A stretch of DNA of 64,000 nucleotides from Aureobasidium sp. EXF-3400 (GCA_024195585.1 SWBL01000039.1:148495-212494); one strand, 5' to 3'; shown: positions 44,601-56,509, numbered from the stretch's first letter. Made by a program: numbers and translations. Notes: generated by a model not told the origin, from the letters alone.

Positions 44601-45026
44601 GTCTGCATGGAGTGAGGGTGTCAAGTATGCATGAGAGGAGAATGTACGGGATATTTGACTTTGGTACCTACTCACAATCTCACGTCTGCTCCGCCTTATT
44701 ATATTTCTCTGATCCTTGTGAAACGCGATCATATGCAGTCCAACCAACGATTCTGCTGTATGACACGCAGATTAATAGCCGTATCGAACGATTTGTAAGA
44801 TATCAACGACATCGAAGGTCGCTGGTCATGGTTCACAAGAACTCACATCGTACTGCAGTCCTCTTGTAGCGTCATTCCCATGGTCAGGGAAGACATGCAT
44901 CAGATGACTTGCTGCACGAACTCGAATAGAGATGTATACGAGTCGTGGAGAAACAAAAAGATGGACAGCGGCCATCTGCCATCCCATGCTGTCGCGAAAG
45001 CGTTGAAAATTTCGCAAAAAGTGCAA
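44601..45026. other. Intergenic region between acyl-CoA synthetase and tRNA-Lys
   Basis: 3' flank of the synthetase gene and downstream side of the tRNA. Only the Pol III terminator run is notable. Confidence 0.45.
45016..45020 (-). terminator. RNA polymerase III terminator (T5) of tRNA-Lys
   Basis: Five T residues on the tRNA strand beginning 7 bases after the discriminator base, as expected for Pol III termination. Confidence 0.75.
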
Positions 45027-45109
45027 CGCCCGACCAGAGGCTCGAACTCTGAACCTTGAGATCTCTAATAATAAAAGTCTCACGCGCTGACCAATTGTGC
45101 CAGCCGGGC
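45027..45109 (-). tRNA. tRNA-Lys(UUU) with a short intron
   Basis: Acceptor stem GCCCGGC/GTCGGGC pairs completely (one G-U) with discriminator G. D-loop AATTGGTCA, anticodon stem TGAGA/TCTCA, and T-arm CAGAG-TTCGAGC-CTCTG are intact. The 16 bases between the anticodon stem halves start CTTTTA, so T34-T36 is anticodon TTT with A37; the remaining 9 extra bases form a small intron at the usual 37/38 site. Length is 83 with intron, 74 mature. Reads mRNA codons AAA/AAG. One D-stem pair is imperfect (A-C). Confidence 0.9.
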
Positions 45110-45872
45110 AGATGATACGAAGCCTTTCCAGATATTACAATCATATACTATCCCTCTAGTGGTGCAAATCATGCTAATTGGGCCACCCTGGTCAAAGATT
45201 GGTTCTGGTTCAGGCCCTGGGATAAAGATGTGTACGGTCATCTGTAGAACTCAATCAAGGATCGTACGCGGAAGCTTGATCTTAGCATCGACGAAGATTG
45301 TTCCCATCAAGTGCGACGTCCAGGTTATTGGATGTCAGTTTCATTATTCTTGTCATTTCGGTCGTCAAGCCCGCAGGCAGGCTTCGGATGGTCGCGGCAC
45401 ACAAACACCTCAAAACCAAGGGTACATATGCTTGCAGAACTGTTGCTCTCTCCGTACTTAATGTGATATGAGCGGTAAAGGGAGCTATCGGAATGCATAG
45501 TTGTTTTCGCATCGTGGACAAGCCCATAGAGAGTCGATGAGACCATGACTCTCAGTGGAAACTTCCTACTTATCGAAGGTACTGTGCATTTCAACAGCTA
45601 CATATATTCCAACCCTTTGCACATGGGAAAACCGTATGTTGGAGGGATCGTTACCGCACCTGTTGCTGGCGGCTGGTGCACTGCCGTCTGCGTATATGTA
45701 TACGGCATGTGATGATCGATCCAGGCGGCCGCGTGTGCAACCCAACCTTGCAAGAAAAGTCGTCATGGTGGCTGACAATGCAATGAATATATAATCGCCA
45801 GTCCACTCGTCCTGTTGATGCTGCCACACTACAAAGTCGTGCGTATCACAGCAACAAACGTCACTCACCAAA
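45110..45872. other. Intergenic region between tRNA-Lys and the conserved unknown
   Basis: 763 bp with short overlapping frames only; nothing supported. Confidence 0.45.
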
Positions 45873-47021
45873 ATGTCAGAATATTACGAACAGGCACCGC
45901 CTTTGCCTCCTCGTACCACTAGCAATACCATCCTTGAACGATCATCATACCCAGCACCTCCCCAGAGATCGAGTAGTGTTGGATCCTCGGATGAGGATAT
46001 CTCTTCAGCAGTGCATTACACTCGAGATCCACACAAATTGGTCGCATATTTGATCCCATTCCCGAAACCAACACTCCACGGCATTCCACCTGATGCTATT
46101 CCGACCAGATATTTGATCTACACTCCCCCGCCTCCTCCTCTGAAGGCACCTCAAGAAGGGGAAAAGGAAGCAAAGATCCATAAGCTGCAACGCAAATGGC
46201 AGGAAGAAGTGCGTTCGGCGAAAACGTCAACCGCCAAAACCGCGAGCTGGCAGGGTGTAAAAGGTAGAGCTACGAAAGCAATCGATGTGGCCATGGGCTG
46301 GACAAAGAGCTCCAACCTCGAATTCATCAACAGGATCGACGTCGATAGCGACAAAGGATCTAACACGCACGCACAAGAAGGCGGAGAAACTCACCGTACA
46401 GTCGGTCTCGAAGAGATGATTCTGGTCTACAATGCGAGCCTCAAGACCAGTCCAGACCAGCTCAAGGTAGAGTTCGTCGAATCGATGATGCGAAGCAAGA
46501 CTAAGGCCCAGAGAGACTCGATCATCGCCACTGGACTGTTGCCCGTATCTGCCGCGGTGGATATCATGCTGACACTTATCTGGCCATTTGGAGGATTGTT
46601 AGAGATTGACGCAGTTTGGGCAACTGCTTCGATCAGGGGCGCAAAGATCTCTCGGAATGTTACCAAGCGACTCCATTCTACTTCCACGAGTGGCAAGCAT
46701 GACGAAGACACTCTGAAACTCTCGTTTCATCCTTCGCCCCGTCTCGATGTGCTGGACAGCTATCTAAAAGCGAGATGCCACGAGAAAGATGCAAAAACTT
46801 TTCCTTCCTTCGGTACTGCACCCACCGAGTCTGAATGTCTCCAGGCAATAGGCTGGGCTCCCAGTCAGACTGGTGGTGAAACCAGAAATTGGGAAGATGA
46901 TCACTGGGAGACTGCAGAGGTCAAGGACGATCTCAAGACTGTCGTGACCAAGGCAGCAAACGAGTGGAGCAAGTGGTGCAAAGCTTACGAGAAGAATCCT
47001 GAGAAGGCAGTGAAGAAGTGA
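45873..47021 (+). CDS. Conserved-looking fungal protein of unknown function
   Basis: Single exon, 382 aa. A Ser/Pro-rich start (EQAPPLPPRTTSNTILE) is followed by HKLVAYLIPFPKPTLHGIPP and PTRYLIYTPPPPPL. A basic helix (AKIHKLQRKWQEEVRSAK) comes next. In the middle, GLEEMILVYNASLKTSP, then RDSIIATGLLPVSAAVDIML and TLIWPFGGLLEIDAVW form the only hydrophobic region, perhaps a membrane hairpin. The C terminus is acidic then Lys-rich. I recognise no domain, but the frame is long, lacks introns and has a clear start in a good context (AAAATGTC). Confidence 0.7.
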   Translation: MSEYYEQAPPLPPRTTSNTILERSSYPAPPQRSSSVGSSDEDISSAVHYTRDPHKLVAYLIPFPKPTLHGIPPDAIPTRYLIYTPPPPPLKAPQEGEKEAKIHKLQRKWQEEVRSAKTSTAKTASWQGVKGRATKAIDVAMGWTKSSNLEFINRIDVDSDKGSNTHAQEGGETHRTVGLEEMILVYNASLKTSPDQLKVEFVESMMRSKTKAQRDSIIATGLLPVSAAVDIMLTLIWPFGGLLEIDAVWATASIRGAKISRNVTKRLHSTSTSGKHDEDTLKLSFHPSPRLDVLDSYLKARCHEKDAKTFPSFGTAPTESECLQAIGWAPSQTGGETRNWEDDHWETAEVKDDLKTVVTKAANEWSKWCKAYEKNPEKAVKK

Positions 47022-47322
47022 GGACATGTTGGTGTTTCATGTGTTGTTTCTTTAGTTAGTGGGTATCATTCAGACTCAGACCACACCTACACTCCTGCAG
47101 TAATAGATGATGCTACGCTAAACACAACCGCATCGGGTCTTGTCTACCATTATACGACCACACCTGCAGATGGATCTCTGCCCCGGTTTACCTTCACGAT
47201 ATCAAGTTCTACATTATATCGATTACCATGCTTCCTATCTACCAAGTCGCGACTTTCATCCTCGCGGTTTGGGCGATTAGCGATAAGGAGCATACTTTTT
47301 CAATTCTCCCCAAAGATTTGTT

Positions 47323-47390
47323 ATGGACGTGAAGTGGCTATGAAAATGCATAGTACTGTGAAGATCTCAAGCGAGTCCAGTGAGATAAAC
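47323..47390 (+). repeat. Diverged direct repeat, copy A
   Basis: 68 bp starting ATGGACGTGAAGT and ending AGTGAGATAAAC. It matches copy B (47515-47582) at about 58 of 68 positions; most differences are transitions. The copies start 192 bp apart. Confidence 0.7.
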
Positions 47391-47514
47391 AACCTCAGCA
47401 TTTCTCTGTGAATACGCTATTTTTATCCAATAATATCGTGCATACTTCTAAACACTTATGGAGGGCCTCGCTCTCAATGTCTCAGGGGAGAGAGCTTCTT
47501 CCCGAGTATCTGTC

Positions 47515-47582
47515 ATGGACGTGAAGTAGCTATAAAAAGGCACAGTACTTTAAAGATCTCAAATGCATCCAGTGAGATAAAC
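47515..47582 (+). repeat. Diverged direct repeat, copy B
   Basis: Second copy of the 68-bp element (see copy A). G-to-A type changes dominate relative to copy A. Confidence 0.7.
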
Positions 47583-47885
47583 CATTCCAACGTTGTAGCA
47601 ACATCGAGACATCTGCATACGAATCAAAAAATCCGCTGAGAGCAGGATTTTGGGTCAGAAGGAGTAAAAGTATGGTGAATGTATTGTTCTTTTAGCAGAA
47701 GCAGAATGGAAGACTTGCGCTCGATCCTCGGCTGGACTGGATCATGGTGGCGGGCTCCTAATCTCGCTCTTCCTTAATTTTCCTGTTAGTCGATTTGTTT
47801 GGGAACAAGATGATCAGGAACCAAGCCAAAGATACGGTGTTAACCTCTTAGAATGTGTTACTGGACCGTCGTCTCTTTCGTATTA

Positions 47886-48019
47886 TCGAAAGCGATGAGC
47901 CTGAGGAGGTTTGTGGCAGGAACATCATTGTACAAGAAAAGGACCACGGTTCTGTAGCCAATCCATGTCGGTGATTCAACCAGATATCTGAACTACGCTC
48001 CTGACTCAGATCTTTGCTT
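47886..48019 (-). pseudogene. Possible decayed gene or stranded exon
   Basis: A short open run after an AG acceptor-like site (GTAG) translates to FRYLVESPTWIGYRTVVLFL followed by NDVPATNLLRLIAFDN and stops after TVQ. Composition is protein-like, but upstream sequence on all three frames has stops and no start was found. No family identified. Confidence 0.3.
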
Positions 48020-48660
48020 GTAGTCCATGCACGAAACAAGAAGAGTACCTCAATCTCTTATCAGGCGGAAATGCTACGGCAATTCAGCATATACGATGGT
48101 TCGTGACGACTCCTCGATGACTTAGGCCCTGACGTTTGTCGCTGTAAGATGCTGTTATATGAGCGTACGGTGACTTTTAGATGAGTACCCCTAAATTATG
48201 TCTCCACAGAAGCACCAATTAGGTGCCAGTCGCACGTCCGAGAGGCCCAGGACTGTAGTGTCTCGATCTGAAATGGTTTACATCGTCGATCTAAGTTTGA
48301 TCCAGCGGACCTGTACCATGCTTCTTCTGAAGTAAGGCTCCAGCGTATCTCAAAGAAGGGAACGTTTGAATATACCATCCTCTCTATGCTTGGGCAAGGA
48401 GTAGCGAGAGCTGCTGTTTCTGAATCTGGATCTCCTAGGCTCGAGTTCTTTTCCTAGAGCTGTTTGCGTAGCCATGTCTTTATATGACTCTTGATACTTG
48501 ACTTAACCCTTGGATGCCGTTCAAACGTCCGGTGTTAAAGAAGCATGTCCGGTAGGATGAGCAAAACATCGTCTTGTGAGATGCCAGGAGAATCCATAGT
48601 AAGCTGAGAGTTCGGTCGTCATATGCAGTATGCGATTGTGATCCGGGAATACTGAACAAC

Positions 48661-51600
48661 TATTGATTGCGTGGTTTCTGGTGTCATCGCTGGATAAATC
48701 CCCATTATGAAATGCACCTCATTCGACAGGTTTGTCTGGATGCTCTGTCTGTCTCCTGGCCGGACTCGTCGTCATCTTCCTTGTTGTTACCCTCTTCGGC
48801 AGGCGAAGCGATATATATATGGTTGTTGAAAGAACCAGGAGTCTCGTTGTTATCCTACTCTGTCGTACGAGTGGGACTCGAATACACCGAGGTCGCGATT
48901 TGATACTCGATCAGAAATCGAAGGACGAGGTCGATACAGAAGTAGGATGAAGCAAATTTATAACATTTCGTAAAAGTAGCTCATCGTTGGGAGTGGGGAT
49001 GATTAATTGTAGTCATAGAAATGCCCATCGCGTGATTTAGACAGCCACTTGCGGGACCTTGATGGCCACGAGGTGACAGCAGCTTCCCGAACCTTTCTGA
49101 AATGCTTGTTTTATATTCGAGATCTGTTACCGATTTACCCACTAACCACCTACCTAAATCGCCAGATAAGAGAGGTTTGACCTGCATGCTCAGGACGAGC
49201 AACCGCCATGCACTGATAACGCCATCGCAGATAAGCACCAAGAGAGCAGGTGCAAGTAGAAGGTTGCGACATTGATGCTTGATAGCAGTGTCTATCTATC
49301 TTCTTAGGGGATCTTTCTTATCATGTCGTGCTCCGACGTACATATAACAGCAGTCACCGCATGCCCACAATCGCTACCTCCTTCAGAAATTTCCATCTTA
49401 CCAGGACACGCCACCTCCCTGTCCAGAGCGACCAAAGACTGCCCCGAGAATTCAACCAATTGGTGTTGCCCAAGGCAATATTCTACGAAACTCAAAGGAA
49501 CTTGCTCGTTGGCATTGAGGCACACATTCGCGGTAGACTCTGAGTTCTGGACTCTTCCTGCCAAATCTTACTTGCTGGCTGCATCCGCGGCCCCGTGCAA
49601 GCAAACAGCCGCATCACTGTCGTCTTGCATGAGCAGGAGCCCACTTTCACATGCCTGGTGTTGCATATTAATCAGATCAGCCACTTCTGTTCTGCCTCTG
49701 TCAAGTCTTCAAGAAGGCAATATCCACCGACACAACTTGCCAGTGGCTACGTGAACGCGAGATTGGCACACTGTAGGCGAAAGGAGACGATCAATTCAAC
49801 TAGTAGGCATCGGCCGAAGCAACCATGTCGCCCGGGTGAGAGAGGCCACTGCTTAGTTGCGTATAACAACGGATGCGAACGCCTGGCTCCACGCGGCGTC
49901 TTGCAGCAAGCACAGGCTAATATCGCAACGACTGTTTTTCCGATCCACTGTTCGAGGCTTCCCGCCGAGGTAAACGAACGTGCGTGGAACTGCGATTGTT
50001 TCGATTCATATGTGACTGACCACAAGGCACGCGAGCAACTAACAATAACAATGACCTTTCCGGCGTTAGACAGCCAATGCTGCAATCTACCTTATTTTCA
50101 CCGCATTTCGCCGGCCCAAGGTTTGAAGCTGTCCCTGGACCTGGAGGATGCGAGAGACCCACTCACCTTATCACGGAGGCTGAACTAAACGCCATCTCAA
50201 GCCACGGTTCTTGTTCTTCCTTGTTCCTTTTGTTCTTAGGCTCTAGCACTACAAGGAGCTTCTACCCAAGCATTCGGACACAAGTATACACACATGTCGC
50301 TTCAGCAAGCCAGCAAGCTGTCAAGCAATAAGAGAATTGGGACCATCTTGTTTCTGGGGTCGGAAGCCATCTCGGGATGTCGGGTTCACCGAGCGGATAT
50401 CGCCCAAGCAAATTATTTCTGGAGAAGTCGTTGGTTGAGTTGTCGCGTTTCCTAGCGCCCTCATCCACATGGTTCGGGCGCGGCCACCTCAGAATCACGG
50501 GGAAAGAGATCCACATGGTCGTGTGCAACGAAACCTTACTCAATATGGAGGAATTATTTTTCCTAAACCATCTGGCGCACTAGTAAGTACTCTGGACACG
50601 CGAGGGGGCGTTTCAATGCGAAAGGCCAGACCTCTGAAGCAGAAGTGCATCTCGCATTCAATGGTATGAGGGATGGTAGAGATGTCAAGAGAGATTTCTG
50701 AAACTCGGAGCACTTGCGAGAAATTCGCATGTGAGAAGTCAGAAACGGAAGCGACATACGAAGAACAAACGGTGGTGGAGCTTGTCTCGTGCATATGCAT
50801 TTTTTGCTTATTCGCTTCGCAGAACTGACCATGAAGCATGATGATCGGCTAGCCATCTACAAGGCATGGCATCGGTAGTTGCGCACATACATAAAGGTAC
50901 TTAGGGAAGAATCGAACGCGATTGGTGCCAGGCACACTCTTGAGAGTCATGAACATTGGACATATAGAATTCAGGCGGAGATTCGGTCAATTCCAGCCTG
51001 TAAGCGGTTGCATCCGTGTCGTCAGTTGGAGGATCCCAAATCGCTCGAGCCCTGACACTGACAGCATGGAGCAAGGTTTCTCAATCCCCAAAGAGATGAA
51101 CCGAAGATCAGGGTCCATCTCGGGATATCACGGATGGCTCAGCGACGGTCGATGTGGGGAGTTTAAAGTGTCACGCACGGGTCGCAAAGACGAGTCGAGT
51201 CAAGAGATGGGCGATGATGGGAGAAGAGAAGAGAAAGGATAGACATGAGGATGGCGTAAAGGTGCGCCGGCGGGATGAAGGGTGCAGGGGCAGTGGGCAC
51301 AAACGAGAGGGTAGATTGATAGATCCCACGTCGGATATATTGAGAGGCAGACGATGGGCGGGCCCCCCGAGTAGAGTAGATGGTGGATTCTCAACCGAGC
51401 GGAGCTACAACGGCAAAAAGGGTTGCAGACTCGCAGCGGATAGGGAGGACAAGGTTGAGCCGCAGAGGTGGGTCGGACCTTAGAGCCTGTCAACGCTATT
51501 ACCGTCGTCATTGGGCTTGCTGCGACGAGGAAATGCAGCGACCCGAGAGCGTGGGGGCTTCATGTCGGCGCTGGGTCTAGGTAGACAAAAGCACGGCGGG

Positions 51601-52244
51601 ACAGCAGCAAAGCACACGGAAGAGAGTCAGGCCTCAGGATAATAGTGTATAGAGAAAAAGGCAATTGCATAACGGCTGTCAAAGGTTGCAAGGGTGTGCG
51701 AGACGAGACGAGGGTGCTAAGAATGAATCTGGGAGAAGTTACAGGGTGCGACGGCAGAGACAGGGCAGGTCGTAGAGGGCAGAGGGCAAAGGGCAGAGAG
51801 CATGTGGCAGATCCCTGCCCGTCGGTCGGCGCGCGTGGGCGAAGCTAACGGATTGAATCAGCCACATTCAGAGTGCAGGGAGACTAAGTTGACGAAGCGC
51901 AAAACAGGCGACCAAGTCGGAAGAGCGAGCGGGTTCGCCCCTAGCAGTGGTAGTAGGAGAGGCTACTCATGTGCCGACCCAGTGCTGACCGAGCTCGAAT
52001 TCGAGGTCAAGCCAACCAACATTAGAGATACCCACATCCCACCCTCGCCCTTTCCCAGCGCGTCATCCGCAACCACAGCTGCTCTACCCTTGGCTTTTTG
52101 CTTGTCGTCGGTCCAGAATTTTGGACCAAGCCTGTATACACACCGCGAACAAGTCGCTTGGACTCGCACCTGCCTCTCCGCACGAGAGCCTATGTATTGA
52201 AGCACAGCCGCGCATCCAACCAAGAGCGTGGGGGCCACCCAAAC
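48661..52244. other. Long upstream region of areA
   Basis: About 3.6 kb without a supported gene. The largest frame (49595-50188, 197 codons) has no domain and competes with other frames. Several GATA cores cluster on the plus strand (51124, 51238, 51318, 51334, 51439, 51638); the one at 51318 reads TGATAG, a full HGATAR. areA-type genes are known to have long leaders, so part of this may be transcribed. Confidence 0.4.
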
Positions 52245-54940
52245 ATGACATCGCCGCGTGCCTTTGCTTCCAACACGGTCGAAACCATGGCACCCTCTTC
52301 TTCAACGACCTCTTCGGCCGTCCATTCCCTCACCAGTGCCAGCACGCTGGATTCACCTACAGAGTCGTCGGCGCGGAGGGCGCTGCGGGACAGTGTCTTT
52401 GAGAGTGCGACATGGCGCGAACCTGACGGAGAGACTCCCGAAGAACTGCAACGAAAAGACCCCCTCGGCACCCAGATTTGGAAGCTGTATTCCAAGACCA
52501 GGAACACGCTGCCCAACTCGGAACGCATGGAGAACTTGACCTGGCGAATGATGTCGATGAACCTGAGGCGGGCTCAGCACCAGAGGTATGCACCCCCACT
52601 CGACAAAGACCCTCCAACAAAGAAGGAAATGACTCTGACAAGCTACAATAGTCGCCTAGCCCACGCATACCAGCAGCGTGCCAACGCGCCCAGCGGCATT
52701 GCACAATTAAGACAGTCGGCCGAGGCGCAGCAGTCGCAGTCACAGTCACAGTCGCACTTCCCCATCCCCAACCACGATCACATGAATCTCGACGACTTTA
52801 TCGTTCCCTCGTCCATCGCATCCCCCATCAGCCAATCCTCACCGCCCGCCTCGTTCGACCCCTCGAACACCTCCTTGGACTCCAAGGCCACCCCGACCGG
52901 CATTCCTATCCGCCGCCATCAGCAGCTGCAGGACGAGGCTCAGGATGATTTTGTTGCCCGTGCCTCGGCCCCGTCGGTCGCTCCCACAGCCGTCAACAAG
53001 GCAACGGATGAGTTCGGCTACATCCAACGCCATGTGCGCAAGACCAGCATTGATGAGCGCAGGGTAATTCATGCCCTTACTGTTTCCGACACCCATCGCA
53101 TTACTGACTTCCTGTCTAGCCACCCAAGCGACGTGCCGATTGCTCGCCCCAAGTCCCTCCCGTCACCACTGGCATGCACAATGATGCTCTCCTCAACAAC
53201 TACTCGCTCGACTCGACCGCTTACAACCCAGACATGACGCATCCTCAGGTGCCTTTTGGCCTCGACACTTTCGCTTTCGACACTGGTGCTAACTCGATCC
53301 ACAACGATCCCTTGCTAACATCGGCCGGCCCCTTCCAGGCGAACTTCAACTTCTCCCCTGTCGGCTCGCCCATGATGAACAACGGCCCGTACGCCAACAT
53401 GTTCAACCAGTCCGTCATGTCCAACAACTACTGCTCCCCTCCTCAGTCATCATATCAATCTCGTGTCTCGACGCCTCAACCTATCCCTGAGCACGAGCCT
53501 GTCTTCTTCAACACCTCTAACAGTGTCGATTTGAGGCACCATGCCCATATGAGCAGCTACACCAGCCAGCAGCCTACCCCTGTTGCTAGTATGCAGCCCC
53601 AGTACATCTTCAGTCCCAACAACGACAACATGTTCAGCCAAATTTCGGCTCCCGATGCCTCGACTTCCTTTACCCAGCCCTCGTCCTTCTCCATGTCGGG
53701 GCATGTTGACCCGACCGAGGTTCTGTCGACGGCCATGTCTCTACCGCGAGGTGACAACATGTTCACCTTCGGTGCCGACTCGGACAACGAAGACGATGAA
53801 ACAAACTTTGGCGATCGTAACAACTTCATGATGCAGACCGACTTCTCGCCTATGGAAGACCCCTCGATGGGTGAGTACAAATGGGAGAGCGGTCTTGCTT
53901 CGGGACAATACAATTCGCTACCAGCTCGCTACGCTGGTCCCCCAGCTCGTAAGGGCGTCACGATTGGCCATACTGAGATGATCCCCTCACCGCAAGATTG
54001 GAGCGTAGGCAGCTTGGGACGTACACATGGCTCAGCTGCCTCTGTCAGTGAAATTCGCAACCGCGGGAACGACCCTCGTCTGAAGAAGATTCCTCGCACC
54101 AGCTCAACCCCAAACGCAGCTGCTATGGCTGCTCAGCATGGCATTTTCTCTGCCCGACCACAGTCTTCACCCTCGTCGCCGCCCGAATCGTCAACCGGAT
54201 TCAGCTCCGTTGCACCTTCTCGGCTCGGAAGCCCAAAGCCTGGTGAGAATGGCTTACCTACGACATGCACAAACTGCTTCACCCAGACTACTCCTTTGTG
54301 GCGCCGCAACCCTGAAGGACATCCGCTGTGCAACGCATGTGGCTTGTTCCTCAAGCTCCACGGTGTCGTACGTCCCTTGAGTCTCAAGACAGATGTTATC
54401 AAAAAGCGTAACCGCGGCGGAGCGGGCTCCGCAACTATCGGGCCCTCCTCAAGCCGTTCGAAGAAGGCCGCTAGCAGGAAGAACTCGGTTGCTCAAACTC
54501 CCGCGACCACTCCCAAGCCCACTCACGAAGCCGACTCTCCTAACACCGCTGCTGGTTCCTCGTCCACCGCCAACACTCCTACCACTCAGACCAACCTGGT
54601 TATTGCACCCAAAACTACTGTGGTACCTATTGCACCTGGTCCGCCCAAGCCGCAAATGCCAGCTACAGGACCTGCTCCTACACGTATGGTTGCACCGAAA
54701 CGTCAGCGCAAACAGAGCAAGGTGGGTAGCTCTCCCCAAGAGATCGAGATGGGCGAGGCGGACGATGTTCACACCGGCAACAAACCAAAGGAACTTGCTC
54801 AGGCACCTCCACCTGCTTTCATGCCCAGTCAACAGCCAACCATGAACATGAACAATGGTCCATCTGGATCATTGGTCAACACTCCCTCCGGCATGCCCGC
54901 CGGTCCTCAAGAATGGGAATGGCTTACCATGAGTTTGTAA
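52245..54940 (+). CDS. areA: Nitrogen regulatory GATA transcription factor (AreA/NIT2)
   Basis: Two exons (52245-53063, 53120-54940), 879 aa. The N-terminal region carries the AreA-specific block [16 protein letters not shown] and [33 protein letters not shown] is continued across the 56-bp intron by [16 protein letters not shown] single GATA zinc finger, C656-X2-C659-X17-C677-X2-C680, is followed by a basic tail, and the protein ends [10 protein letters not shown], the family's conserved C terminus that contacts the co-repressor NmrA. It activates genes for use of secondary nitrogen sources when ammonium and glutamine are scarce. Upstream Met codons in the same frame exist, but translation there is low-information, so the start at 52245 is a choice. 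Confidence 0.93.
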
Positions 54941-55863
54941 GGTGTTACATGCTGGTAATCAACTAGTAACTCCCCTGAGAAGAGAAGGGGTCTAATCTTA
55001 TCTCTACGTGCAAGACGTAAGCTTGCAAGGGTCAGCGCCCTCGATCACGCTGCGTTCGGCTGGCACTCTTTTTTGCTTTTGAATTCGATCATATACCCGC
55101 CCATATCTCGGGCACTGGGCATCCGCCAGGATTGTACCGACGGTCTCTGATGTTTTTTACTTGGGATGAGCAGGCCGCTATGCACGCGGCCTGCCATTTT
55201 GCTTTTCCTCTGGTGTTCAGACAGGCGTTACGTTTGGGAAGAAATGTGGTACTGTTTTTTTTGCGAATGATTCCCTTGTTAGATTGGTGGGCAGGTTTCG
55301 GATTGCTATTTTGCGGGATTATCAGATCCTCATGGTTCTTCATCTGCCTTTAATGAGCCGCGAAAGGGGGCTTTTGCAAGACTGTTTGGAGATACTGCCT
55401 TGGGCAATGACGGTACACGACTTTGATCTTTCTCACTTGTTCGACCGGTCGTGTGCATGACCGGAATTTTAGACATGACTTTTGTTTTGATAATCACTCG
55501 ATAGCCAGATCGTTTACCTCATCTATATTCATACTATCTTCTGTCCCAAGTCACATGTGATGCTTAGTATCGAGACAGTCCGTCCTCAGAGCCTAACCAT
55601 TGGTGCCGAGAGATTCGAACAGTTGTGCATATTCCGCCCTGAGTATGGGGCCAGACCGGGCCACCAAGATGTGCATCGAGTTTTAACTGGTTCTACTAGA
55701 TTGGGGAGCAGCTTGCATGGTATGCTACACTCTTCCTGAGTTCTCAAGTGACTTTGTGTACATCCTCGAGGATGGTCCAATTTCTAACTGCATCAGTTAC
55801 AAAAGGTATGCACTCTTGATGGTTCATAAGTCGAATCATCCGAGTCCTGTCTTGTTCATTTCA
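54941..55863. other. Convergent 3' region of areA
   Basis: 923 bp. areA mRNAs of this family have regulated 3' UTRs, so part is probably UTR. No gene seen. Confidence 0.45.
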
Positions 55864-56509
55864 TCATCTCACTCTCCTCTCCAACGCTTCTACTCGACTT
55901 CTGAAAGCCGCCACGATGTCTCGAATGCGTCGTATCTTGTCGAACTCAGCCTCGAGCTCATCGATCTGTCTGAGTAGACCGTGAACCCGAGCGATCTCTG
56001 CATTTGCGGCCTGAATCGAGGAAACTGCTCTCGAGCTCTGTCTTTGCACCGACGCTTGCGTTTGACGGGTCAACTCCAAAACACAGGTCTGTCAGTAGAT
56101 GCTTCCAAAGCATGCCTGGCTGTATCGACCACAAATGAACTACCACAAGCATACAAATTGCAGACACTCCAGTATACATGAACAGAAGACGTACGAGACC
56201 AGAACAGACGTGTGCATGGAATGAGAAGATTCACGAGTTACTCACCAGATCAGCCCTCTGTTGTATACCAACCATGACATGGTCAAAATAGTTGGCCAGC
56301 AGCATCAAACTACTCGCATCTACCAACACTCTTCCGTTCGCAGCTGCCGTACGCGCATTGTTGCTTGCTCTAGACAGTGCAACCTGCTGATGTCGCTGGA
56401 ACGTTGCTATCTCTTGGCCATTTGTCAAACCCAGCTGCGACGGGGCTACTGTGGATGCTGTTGGCGCCGCTGCTCGAGACGACGAGGACGAGGGTTTCTT
56501 GGACACCAT
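55864..56509 (-). CDS. BLOC-1 subunit 2-like coiled-coil protein
   Basis: Two exons (56509-56246, 56073-55864), 157 aa. A Ser/Ala-rich start is followed by VLVDASSLMLLANYFDHVM and, across the intron, a long helix. The end GLLRQIDELEAEFDKIRRIR, then FRSRVEALERRVR, resembles the BLOS2/BLOC1S2 consensus (LLxxIDxIExxVxxLExxV). BLOC-1 works in endosome to lysosome/vacuole sorting. The family call is from memory of consensus and could be another small coiled-coil subunit such as a DASH protein. Confidence 0.6.

Larger units (their letters stand above)
47022..48660. other. Gene-poor segment with diverged direct repeat and possible gene relic
   Basis: AT-richer than its neighbours, with many stops on all frames. 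It holds the 68-bp repeat pair listed separately and, on the minus strand about 48019-47886, a coding-looking run (FRYLVESPTWIGYRTVVLFL, then NDVPATNLLRLIAFDN) ahead of a stop. A second minus frame lies at 48378-48196. No complete gene can be built; a pseudogene is the best reading. Confidence 0.4.

Noticed and set aside
47323..47582. CRISPR-like array
   Set aside because: Only two diverged copies with one spacer of about 124 bp, in a eukaryotic genome.
47022..48660. Tandem C/D snoRNA cluster suggested by the repeated unit
   Set aside because: A GATGATGC resembling a C box occurs near 47107, but no CTGA D box at suitable spacing and no terminal stem were found.
49595..50188. 197-codon frame upstream of areA
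   Set aside because: No domain, overlapped by equally open frames on both strands (49323-49754, 50085-49747). Random-looking.
52098..52244. Upstream extension of areA in frame
   Set aside because: 49 extra codons with no family similarity and poor context. The conserved block lies further in.
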